64,000 bases of DNA from Chitinophaga sp. E66 (GTDB taxonomy: Bacteria; Bacteroidota; Bacteroidia; Chitinophagales; Chitinophagaceae). Below, in pieces: positions 55,010 to 64,000 of this stretch. The notes beneath the pieces were generated by a model. The model had not been told where the DNA came from, made no database searches, and saw only the letters and a program-made list of their open reading frames with translations. The translations under genes were made by a program, and so were the position numbers. The stretch is taken from positions 5,675,001 through 5,739,000 of the forward strand of contig CP079103.1 in the NCBI GenBank assembly GCA_019285755.1, written 5' to 3'. Every line of letters starts with the position of its first letter. Position 1 is the first letter of the stretch.

Positions 55010-55017
55010 TAGTTTTG
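55010..55017 (+). promoter_or_regulatory. -7 promoter box of the aminotransferase gene
   Basis: TAGTTTTG matches TAnnTTTG, 45 bases before ATG 55063. Confidence 0.4.
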
Positions 55018-55062
55018 CGGGCGCAAAAAACAATCATTTCACAAAAAATAAAAACGAGGGAT

Positions 55063-56318
55063 ATGAAACTGTCTCATTTAGCCGAAACGCTGATAGGTTC
55101 CGAAATTATCAAACTTGCAGGAGAGATCAAGGAAAAGCAGGCTAAGGGTGAAAAGATCTACAATTTCACCATTGGCGATTTCGATCCCAAGGTTTTCCCC
55201 ATTCCCTGGAGTTCGAGAACGAAATCATCCAGGCGTATAAGGATAAATACACCAACTACCCTCCGGCCGACGGTATCCTGGAACTGCGCAAAGCAGTTGG
55301 CCAGTTTATCAGCGAGCGCGAAGGTCTCGATTACGATCCCATGAGCGAGATCGTTATCTCCTGCGGCGGTCGTCCTATCATCTACGCTACTTACCGCACC
55401 ATCGTAGACCGCGGCGAGAAAGTGATCTACGCTACCCCGTCCTGGAACAACAATCACTATACCCACTTCCTGGAAGGTGAGCACGTTGTGCTCGAAACCA
55501 AAGTGGAAAACGACTTCATGCCTACCGCGGCCGAGCTGAAGCCCCTCCTCAAAGGCGCTACCCTCCTCGCCCTCTGCTCTCCCCAGAACCCAACCGGCAC
55601 CACCTTCGCCAAAAAGCAACTGGAAGAGATCTGCGACATGGTACTGGAGGAAAATAAAAGCCGCTCCGCGGATGAGAAACCCCTCTACGTACTGTTCGAT
55701 CAGATGTACTGGGTACTCACCTTCGGAGACACGCAGCACTACAACCCCGTTTCCCTACGTCCGGCCATGAAGGACTATACCATCTTCATCGACGGTATGT
55801 CTAAAGCTTTTGCCGGTACCGGTGTGCGCGTGGGTTGGGCCCTCGGTCCCAAGCACGTGATGAGCAAGATGAAATCCATCCTGTCTCACGTTGGCGCTGG
55901 AGCCCCATGGCCGAGCAGAAAGCTGCCGCCAAATACCTGGTTCAGAAAGAGAATGTTGATAAATACCTTGCTCACTTCAAAGGCGAAGTGGAAGAACGCC
56001 TCGTAAAAATCTACGAAGGATTCGACGCCCTGAAGAAAGCCGGTCACGCTGTAGATGCTATTGCCCCCAGGCGGCCATCTACCTGACCATCAAACTCGAC
56101 CTGAAAGGCAAGAAGACGGCAGACGGCAAAATCCTGGAAGACCAGGGCGCTGTTACCAGCTATATCCTCGATGAGGCTAAGCTGGCAGTGGTTCCGTTCT
56201 ACGCATTCGGTTCCGATCGCACTTCCCCTGGTACCGCCTGAGCGTGGGTACCTGCGTAAAAGAAGAGATCCCCGCAATGCTAAGCGCCCTCAAAGCCGCC
56301 CTCGAAAAACTGCAATAA
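55063..56318 (+). CDS. Class I/II pyridoxal-phosphate aminotransferase
   Basis: About 419 residues. Fold-type I enzyme: YNFTIGDFDPKVFPIP, YPPADGILELRKAVGQFISE, LCSPQNPTGTTFAKKQLEEI (the Asn that contacts PLP), YVLFDQMYW and the Schiff-base Lys in FIDGMSKAFAGTGVRVGW. The C-terminus has AFGSDRTSPWYRLSVGTC with the carboxylate-binding Arg. An aspartate-type aminotransferase is the best guess; the amino donor is not certain. Frameshifts near 55205, 55900, 56070 and 56222. A strong terminator follows. Confidence 0.9.
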
Positions 56319-56343
56319 GGCATACCATAATATAATGTCACTC

Positions 56344-56380
56344 CCGGCCCCGGTGCATCCGCATCGGGGCCGGTTCTTTT
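56344..56380 (+). terminator. Terminator of the aminotransferase gene
   Basis: CCGGCCCCGGTGC and GCATCGGGGCCGG pair over 13 bases (one G-T pair) around four bases and are followed by TTCTTTT. Confidence 0.9.
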
Positions 56381-56998
56381 AACGAAGCGTTGATAATCAA
56401 TCAAATAATTTTTCTTTAAACCCCTGATCCACGCAGTTACACCGTTCTTCACTCCCTCTAATTCAATATTTATGAACGTTTTACACAAATATTTTTATGT
56501 TTAAATTCGGATATTGACTTTCCATTTGCCCGTCCAGCTCACAACTCTCTGCCGTCCTCCGATCGCTGCTTTTAACAAATCCGCCTTCCGAGCCATTGAA
56601 TTTCAGGCGCTATCAGGGCGTGAAAAATTTCTGCCATATAACACTTCCAAACAGTTAGGTAGGTGCCAGAATCGCTTAAAAACCTATTAACTACACATTT
56701 ACACAAAAGATTTTAATACGTAAATTAAATGGCTTCTTTTGTGTCAAAAGCATAATAAATAATTCTTGGCATATCAAGTGTCTGATTTTCAGTGTGTTAA
56801 GACAATTCGTATCTGTCGCGTACAATCTATCCCAATCCTTTAGATTTTCCACATACATCTTCCTGCTCGAGGGCTCGATACTATGTCCAATTGTTTCATT
56901 TCAGCCTTTCTGCCTCATTTAAGATAGTCGGATAAATAGAAGCTAGACTGCTCCTGGTTCCTTAGTTGTGGGCTTCATGCATCAACTATATCATGCAT
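56381..56998. other. AT-rich stretch without genes, with candidate DnaA boxes
   Basis: About 620 bases, clearly lower in GC than the coding DNA on either side. No open frame resembles a protein. TTTTACACA at 56479-56487 and TTTTCCACA at 56845-56853 fit the DnaA box pattern TTWTNCACA, and ATTTACACA near 56697 misses it by one base. Together with the box at 54847 this is suggestive of an origin-like region, not proof. Confidence 0.4.
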
Positions 56999-57108
56999 AT
57001 GTCGTACATATATTCCGGGTATGTCCTATCTATGTCTTACCTCTTTAAAGGGTAGGATATAGGTAGGATATAGGTAGGACATAGGTAGGATATAGGTAGG
57101 ATATATCG
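56999..57108. repeat. 11-bp-phased array with inverted halves
   Basis: Ten consecutive 11-mers: ATGTCGTACAT, ATATTCCGGGT, ATGTCCTATCT, ATGTCTTACCT, CTTTAAAGGGT, then AGGATATAGGT twice, AGGACATAGGT, AGGATATAGGT and AGGATATATCG. The first half is roughly the reverse complement of the second, around CTTTAAAG, so the strand folds back. It is gene-free and followed by about 270 bases of AT-rich sequence before tetR. Confidence 0.88.
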
Positions 57109-57382
57109 GAGACTTGAAGCTGAGTTCAGGCAATTTAAATAAGGCTTAAATAGCGATTAGGAGGTGATTTATTCTTTATGGGACCACCTTGTGTTGATTA
57201 TCAGATGATTATTGAGAATTCAAGGGGTATAGTTAGATATGCGTTATCAAGAACACCAGGAAACTCACTAAACCCCTTTCTGTCATCCAATCGTTAAAAA
57301 TGCGTTAAATGGTCAACTGTGCTTACTATATTCGGGAATACTTTCTAATTTTGACTCCGGAACTAAAAAAGTCAGAAAGTTA

Positions 57383-57990
57383 ATGATGACAGAAAACAGG
57401 GACGAAACAAGGGAGCGCATCATCGATGCGGCACTGAAGCGGTTCACGTATTATGGCGCGTCCAAGACCACCATGAACGAGATCGCCGACGACCTCCATT
57501 GCTCTAAAGCCTCGCTGTATTATTACTTCCCCGACAAGCAGGCGCTGCATGTAGCCGCCCTCGAAAAAGCCGGGAGACTTATTTCCAGGATCTCGAAGAC
57601 AAAGCCAACCAGGCCGAAACCGCCCGCCAGGCTTTTATGGAACTCATCGCCACCCGCCATGAGTTCGCCAAACGCTTCTGCCGCCTGGAGCTGTTTAAAG
57701 TCCTCAAAGACAAACAGTTGGTGAAATTTGCCCACCAGGCTTTCGAGCAGGCGCGCGACCGCGAGATCCGGATCATCACGAACATCATCGAAAAAGGCGC
57801 CACCCGTGGAGAATTGATAACTGCGGACCCGGAAAAGGTGGCTGCCCTGTATATGCATGCTATGATCGGCTTGCGCCTGTCACTGGTGAGCAAGGATATT
57901 AGTGAAGAGATCAGTGACGAGGAGTTTGAAAGAGTGAGAGAGTGGCAGGTGCAACTGGCCGACATATTCATCAATTCATTAAAAAAGTAA
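57383..57990 (+). CDS. TetR/AcrR-family regulator 1
   Basis: About 203 residues. The N-terminal helix-turn-helix is typical (RIIDAALKRFTYYGASKTTM; IADDLHCSKASLYYYFPDKQ). The rest is the all-helical ligand domain. One frameshift near 57570. One base separates its stop from the next regulator gene, which is followed by the efflux genes, so it is probably the local repressor of the operon. An ATG at 57386 is an equally good start. Confidence 0.9.
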
Positions 57991-57991
57991 G

Positions 57992-58599
57992 ATGCGAGAC
58001 AGGATTTTGGACACAGCGCTGCGCCTTTGCAAAACCTTCGGGGTGAAAAGCATCACGATGCAGGACATCGCAAAGGAATGCGGTATCTCCAAGAAGACCG
58101 TTTACGAGCACTTCTCCGACAAAAACGATCTGATCGACGAAGTGACCGCCTTCATGACCGGCGCCTATCGAGACCAATTGGTGGAATGCCATGCCGCAGG
58201 CAGGGATGCCATCGAGGCCCTCGTAATGTCTATCGGGCATACCGAACTAATGGCCCGCAGCACTAACCCCGTTCTTCTTTTCGAACTGGAAAAATACCAC
58301 CCTTCCGCCTGGAAGCGGGTGCAGTATTTTAAACAGGTGGAAATAGCAGGCGCCATCCGGGACAACCTCGGAAGAGGCATCCGCGAAGGGCTGTACCGCG
58401 CCAACCTCCGTATGGACATCCTCGTTCATCTGCGCCTCCTGCAGCTGGACTCGCTCTTCAACCCGCTGCACTTCCCGCGGCGCAGTTCGAACTGCACGAC
58501 GTCATGTACGAGCTCACCGTCCATTATATAAATGGTATCGCCACGCCGGAAGGGCAGGCGCTACTGGAACAATATCTCCCTTCCGCCATTTCAGCATAA
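57992..58599 (+). CDS. TetR/AcrR-family regulator 2
   Basis: About 202 residues. Helix-turn-helix seen as RILDTALRLCKTFGVKSITM and IAKECGISKKTVYEHFSDKN. The ligand domain is unlike that of regulator 1, so this is not a recent tandem copy. One frameshift near 58478 restores ELHDVMYELTVHYINGIA. The tolC-family start is 22 bases downstream. Two regulators in a row in front of one pump suggest two inducers or a cascade. Confidence 0.9.
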
Positions 58600-58621
58600 C
58601 ACTATCGTCACAATACACAGC

Positions 58622-59980
58622 ATGAAAAAATGGATCATACCGTTCCTGTTCCTGTCCTCTGCATGGACCACGAACGTTTACGCACAAACGAAACAGCTGT
58701 CGCTGCAGGATGCCCTCCGTTTTGCGCTGGATCATAACCAGCAGCTGGCCGTCAGCCGCATAGAAGAACAGATCGGCAAGCAAAAACATCGGAAATCCGC
58801 GCACAGGCGCTCCCCAGCTCAACGCCACCGGTAGCATTACCGACAACATCAAGAAACAGGTGATGATGCTCCCCGGCGCAATGAACCAGGCCGAGCCCGG
58901 CAAGCCTATGGCCCTCGAAGTTGGTACCACCTGGAATGCCAGCGCCTCCGGTACCCTCACCCAGCAACTTTTTAACCAGAGCGTGTTCACCGGCCTCCAG
59001 GCCGCCCGTTCCGGCGAAGAATATTACGCCCTGCAAACACAGCAGACAAAAGAAGACGTGATCTATAATGTATCCGCCCTCTACTATGGCCTGCTCGTCC
59101 GCAAGGAGAAGCTCAGCGTGATCCAGAGCAACATCGATAAAATGACCAAGCTCGTGGAAACCACCCAGAGCCAGCTCGATAACGGCCTGGCGAAGCGTAT
59201 CGACCTCGATCGTATCAAGGTGAACCTGGTGAACTTCCAGACGCAGAAAACGCAATTGATCAATATGCTGAAGGTGGATGAGAACACCCTGAAAACGCTC
59301 CTGGGCATGCCCGTGAGCGAGGTGATCGAATTCCCTGCCATGGCCCTGAGCGACATCGAGCAGAAAGCCGCCGTAACGCAGGACTTCGGTTCCTTCAACC
59401 TGGAAAACCGCACAGAGTTCAAAGTGCTCAAGAAAACGGAAGAACTGCAGCAATTCCAGAAGAAGGCATATGTTTCCGAATACTTCCCGCAGCTGTCGTT
59501 CAACGCACAATATTCCTATAACGGCCTGAGCGATAAGTTCGACCTTTTCAAGGGCGGCAACACCACCGCACAATGGTTCGGCATGGCCAACATCGGACTG
59601 ACGCTGAAGATCCCCATCTTCGACGGCTTCGCCCGCCGCAGCCGCGTGAACCAGGCAGACCTGACACTTCAACAGATCGGTAAACAGCTGGAACTGAACA
59701 AACTGAACCTGACGACCCAGTTCGAAAACGCCAGGCTCAACCTCCTGAACAGCCTCACTACCATCAAGACGCAAAGGAAAACGTAGCCCTCGCAGACGAG
59801 GTGTACGCATCCACCCAAAATAACTACAACCTGGGCCTCGCCAACCTGACGGACCTCCTTAACTCGGAGACCTCCCTCACCGAAGCTCAGAACAGCTACA
59901 ACGAAGCGCTGCTCCAATACAAACTCGCAGAGCTCGACCTCATCAAATCACACGGTAACCTGCCCTCACTCTTAAACTAA
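58622..59980 (+). CDS. TolC-family outer-membrane efflux protein
   Basis: About 453 residues. The signal peptide (IIPFLFLSSAWTTNVYAQ) is followed by LSLQDALRFALDHNQQL, the first helix of the TolC repeat, and a long helical barrel with the second repeat after IGLTLKIPIFDGFARRSRVN. The C-terminus reads LGLANLTDLLNSETSLTEAQ. It forms the outer-membrane channel of a tripartite pump with the next two genes. Frameshifts near 58786, 58811 and 59780. Its stop overlaps the start of the adaptor gene (TAATG). Confidence 0.92.
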
Positions 59981-61055
59981 TGCAAGCCATGAAGAAAGTT
60001 TTAATCTACGGCACTTTAACTATAGCAGCCCTCGCGGCCATCATCTGGAAACTAAACGCCAACAAGGCAGCCAACGTCGAAAAGACGGAGTTCGTTAAGA
60101 AAAGCAATACCGGCGATATCCCCGTGGTAACCGAAAAGGCAACCCGCGTGGACTTTGATCAGCAATTCGCCGCCAACGGCAACTTCATGCCTTTCAAAGA
60201 ACTGACTTACCTCTCTGAAATCTCCGGCCGCATCAACCAGCTGCTGGTAGACGAAGGCAGCATGGTAAAAGCAGGTCAGATGCTGGTGAGGATAGATGAT
60301 GAGATCGTAGGTACCGACCTCGCTTCCGCGAAAGCCAACCTTCAACAACTGAAAGTCGATAAAGAAAGATATGAAAGCGCGTTCAAAACGGGCGGCGTAA
60401 CCCAGAAACAAATGGACGATGCCCGCCTGCAATATGATCTCGCAGTCAGCAAATTCGAAGCCGCCAGCCGCAAGGTGAACGACACGTACGTGAAAGCGCC
60501 CATCTCCGGGTTCATCAACGCCAAGTACGTGGAGAAAGGCACTTACCTCTCCCCGGCACCAAGATGTTCGACATCGTGGACGTTAGCCGCCTCAAGCTGC
60601 GGGTGACCGTTCCGGAAATCCAGGTGGTGAACCTGAAACTGGGCGACAAAGTAAACGTGACCACCAACGTCTTCCCTGAAGTACAATATATCGGTAAGAT
60701 CACTTTCATAGCCGCAAAGGGCGACGAAACCCTCAGCTACCCGGTTGAAATGGAAGTGACCAATATCAACGGCAAGCAACTGAAGGCCGGCATGTATGGT
60801 ACCGCCAATTTCGAAATGCCGAAACAGGATCCGACCATGCTCGTATCCCGTACCGCATTCGTAGGCGGTGTAAACAGCAACCAGATTTATGTGATGGAAG
60901 GCAATGTGGCCAAGCTGCGCAAAGTAACCGCCGGCCGCATCTTCGGCGATAAAGTCGAAATCCGTGAAGGCCTGCAGGAAGGCGAGACCGTGATCGTAAG
61001 CGGCCAGATCAACCTGACCGACGGAGCCAAAGTAGCCGTGCAGGCCGCGCAATAA
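59980..61055 (+). CDS. RND efflux periplasmic adaptor (membrane fusion protein)
   Basis: About 358 residues. An N-terminal hydrophobic anchor (VLIYGTLTIAALAAIIWKL) is followed by the lipoyl-like half LSEISGRINQLLVDEGSMVK, a helical hairpin (KERYESAFKTGGVTQKQMDD) and the second lipoyl half VKAPISGFINAKYVEKGTYL, then the beta-barrel and membrane-proximal domains ending EGETVIVSGQINLTDGAKVA. It bridges the TolC channel and the RND pump. One frameshift near 60555 (C run). Start could also be 59989. Confidence 0.92.
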
Positions 61056-61087
61056 GACGATTTGCTTGACTTTAACAAACCGACACA

Positions 61088-64000
61088 ATGAAGATTACTG
61101 AAGTATCGATAAAAAGGCCAACGGTCGTGGTGGTGCTCTTCACCATCCTGACATTGCTGGGGCTCCTCAGCTACAAGGCGCTGAACTATGAGCTGCTGCC
61201 CAAGTTCTCCTCCCCGATCGTGACCATCGCCACCGTGTACCCCGGCGCTTCCCCTCGGAAGTGGAAAGCACGGTGACCAAAAAGATCGAGGACGCCGTAG
61301 CCTCGATGGAAAACATCAAGAAACTAACATCAAAATCCTCCGAAAGCCTTTCATTGGTAACGGTGGAACTAAATAACGACGCCGACGAAGACATCGGGCT
61401 GCAAGACGCGCAAAGGAAGGTGAACGCCATCCTGGCCGACCTGCCCGGCGATGCCAAACCGCCGTCCTCAACAAATTCTCCTCGACGATCTTCCGATCAT
61501 GACCCTCTCCGCCACGGCGAAAATGGACGACCGGAAATTCTTCGACCTGATCGACAAGCGCATCCAGCCCATGCTGTCCCGCTTGCCCGGCGTTGCCCAG
61601 ATCTCCTGATCGGTGGCCAGGAAAGGGAAATACAGATCAATATCGATCCCAAGAAACTCGAAGCGTACAAGCTGTCTATCATGCAGGTACGCCAGATCGT
61701 AACTAATGCCAACCTCGACTTCCCTACCGGTAAAGTAAAAACCACCGACCAGCAGATCCTCGTTCGCCTGGCGGGTAAGTACAAAGACGTGGACCAGCTC
61801 CGCAACCTCGTACTCGCCACTACCGGTTCCGGTACCCAGGTGCGCCTCGGCGACGTAGCCGACGTTCAGGATGCTCAGAAGGATGCAGACCGTATCGCCC
61901 GTGTAGACCGTGAGTCTTCCATCGCGCTGCAGGTTCAGAAACAGTCTGACGCTAACGCGGTGACCGTATCTGAAGAAGTGCACAAAGCAATTTCGAAGAT
62001 CGAAGCTGAGTACGCCGCCGCTGGCCTGAAGATCAAGATCGCGAACGACAACTCCGTGTTTACGCTCGAATCCGCCGACTCCGTGATCCATGACCTGGTG
62101 ATCGCCGTTGTGCTCGTGGCCGCGGTGATGATGCTCTTCCTGCACTCTATCCGTAACGCGATCTTCGTAATGATCTCCATTCCCGCGTCGCTCATTGCTA
62201 CGTTTATCGGGATGAAGCTGATGGGCTTCTCGCTCAACCTCATGTCGCTGCTCGGTCTCTCGCTCGTGGTAGGTATCCTCGTGGATGACGCCATCGTGGT
62301 GCTGGAAAATATTTACCGGCACATGGAGATGGGTAAGAATAAGGTACGTGCCGCATTCGACGGTGTGAAGGAAATCGGGTTCACCGTAACCTCCATCACG
62401 CTCGTGATCGTGGTGGTGTTCCTGCCGATCTCTTTGACGAATGAACTGGTAAGTAAAATCCTCCGTGAGTTCTGTGTGGTGGTAATGATCTCCACGATGC
62501 TATCGCTGTTGACTTCGTTTACCATCGTACCGCTGCTGGCTTCCCGTTTCGGTAAGCTCACGCACCTGACCGGCAAGAACATCTTCGAGAAATTCATCCT
62601 TTGGTTCGAGCGCCAGCTGGACAAATTCACCCAGTGGATGACCGGCATGCTCAAATGGGCGCTGGCCAATAAAACCATCACCCTCGTGGGCTCCCTCGTG
62701 CTGCTGATCGCTTCCTTCCAACTGGTAGGCCGTGGGTACATCGGTGGAGAGTTTATCCCGAAAGGTGACCGCGGACAATTTATCGTGATGCTCGAGATGC
62801 CGAAAGACGCATCCATCGAACAAACCAACCAGGCAACGCTGAAAGCGGAGGCCTTCCTCGAAAAGAAAGCCGAAGTAGTATCGCTGATCACTACCGTGGG
62901 CCAGACTTCGGAAGACGGTTTCGGTACTTCTCAGTCGACCGCATATAAATCTGAAGTAACCGTTCAGCTGGTGGATCTGCATCAGCGTGAAGCGGCCGAC
63001 ATCCTCGCTTCCAAAATCAAAAAGAGCTGAAAGAGATCCTGCCCGGCGTAAAAGTGAAAACGACTTCCGTGAGCATCATGGGTACCGCGGAACGCGCGCC
63101 GATCGATGTGATCGTGATGGGTACCGACCTCGACAGCGTATTTAAATTCGCGAAAGCCGGTATGGCGGAACTGCAGAAGATCGAAGGCGCCACCGAGGTG
63201 AAGCTTTCCGTGGAAGAAGGTAACCCTGAGATCAATGTACAGGTAGACCGCGATAAAATGTCCGCCCTCGGCCTGACCCTCGAAAACGTGGGCGGTACGA
63301 TGCAGACCGCGTTCAGCGGTACTGCGGACGACTCGAAAGTGAAATTCCGTCAGGGGAATATGAATATGATATCAACATCCGTTTCGGCGACTTCAACCGC
63401 CGCAACATCCAGGACGTAGCCAATATCGATTTCAAGAACGACAAAGGTGAGCTGGTGAAACTGTCGCAATTCGCGACCATCACAGAAAGTTCCGGCCCCA
63501 GCCGCCTGGAGCGCCGCGACAAGAGCACTTCGGTTTCTATCCAGAGCCAGGTTATGGGTAAACCCGCCGGTACCGTAACGCAGGAATTCGTTGCGAAACT
63601 GAACCAGCTGCCGAAGCCAATGGGCGTAAGCTTTGTACTCGGCGGCGACGCGGAGAACCAGGGCGACTCCTTCTCAACCCTCGGTGTGGCGCTGCTCATC
63701 TCCATTATCATGGTGTACCTGATCATGGTGGCGTTGTACGACAACTACATCTATCCCTTCGTGGTGATGTTCTCCATTCCGTTGGCGATCATCGGGGCCC
63801 TGCTGGCGCTCGCGCTGACGAACAACACGCTGAATATCTTTACCATCCTGGGTATGATCATGCTGATCGGTCTGGTGGCGAAGAACGCGATCATCCTCGT
63901 GGACTTTACCAACCAGATGAAAGAAGAGGGTCAGAGCACGTACGACGCGCTCATCCACGCCAACCACGCCCGTCTTCGCCCGATCCTCATGACCACCATC
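61088..64000 (+). CDS. RND-family efflux permease (HAE1/AcrB type), cut by right edge
   Basis: The inner-membrane proton-driven pump. ITEVSIKRPTVVVVLFTILT is the usual first helix. GLSLVVGILVDDAIVVLENI in TM4 carries the Asp-Asp pair of the proton relay; ILGMIMLIGLVAKNAIILVD is the equivalent helix in the second half. About 970 codons are present, so only the last helices are missing. Frameshifts near 61253, 61463, 61605, 63028 and 63365 are single-base. Substrates cannot be deduced. Last gene seen of the regulator-tolC-adaptor-pump operon. Confidence 0.93.

Noticed and set aside
56999..57108. Second possible CRISPR array
   Set aside because: Same reasons: 11-base units directly adjoining, no spacers.

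Overview
The window is chromosomal DNA from a Bacteroidota bacterium, most likely a Chitinophagaceae relative. The assignment rests on several things seen in the sequence: promoters of the Bacteroidota type (a -7 box TAnnTTTG, in some cases with a -33 TTG/TTTG), GLPGLI and outer-membrane beta-barrel proteins, a SWIM/SNF2 helicase, the futalosine menaquinone gene mqnC, a giant protein with a type IX secretion (T9SS) C-terminal sorting signal, and moderately high GC. I saw no rRNA, tRNA, insertion sequence, prophage or CRISPR array.

Most genes are broken by frameshifts, often several per gene. Nearly all repair by adding back one base, usually in a short run of identical bases, and the reading frame otherwise stays conserved. 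I treat these as sequencing or assembly errors, not pseudogenes, and give the full span of each reconstructed gene.

Layout. 0-8 kb: M28 peptidase, gcvT, an SRPBCC protein, comB, DoxX and a large SWIM-SNF2 helicase. 7.5-13.4 kb: a two-component pair reading left, diverging from a GLPGLI protein and an outer-membrane beta-barrel protein. 13.7-24.2 kb: a small membrane protein, a Tat-exported TIM-barrel isomerase, GNAT, a lipoprotein, mqnC, a two-DTG aspartyl protease with PDZ domain, an active/inactive M16 peptidase pair, a 4-TM protein, and a D-aminoacylase-like amidohydrolase with an NTF2-like protein. 24.8-27.9 kb: kdnA-kdsB-kdnB, the gene set that makes and activates 8-amino-Kdo for lipopolysaccharide. 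29.1-41.7 kb: a locus with two DUF4402 pilin-like proteins, a PapD-like chaperone, a giant (about 2,650 residue) repeat adhesin carrying a T9SS signal, and an usher-like outer-membrane protein. 41.7-44.4 kb: an MFS transporter and a TlpA-like thioredoxin protein. 44.5-50.9 kb: a thiamine operon (thiS-thiC-tenI-thiD-thiE-thiG-thiH, read leftwards) under a TPP riboswitch placed immediately after a near-consensus promoter. 51-56.3 kb: a lipocalin-like lipoprotein, a sterol-desaturase-family hydroxylase, dnaN and a PLP aminotransferase. 56.3-57.4 kb: AT-rich gene-free DNA. 57.4-64 kb: two TetR regulators and a TolC/adaptor/RND efflux operon that runs off the right edge.

The points most worth following are (i) the chaperone-usher-like locus mixed with a T9SS giant adhesin, (ii) four gene-free stretches whose sequences are unrelated but all built on an exact 11-bp period, three of them folding back on themselves, (iii) the Kdo8N operon, and (iv) a possible replication origin between dnaN and the efflux operon.
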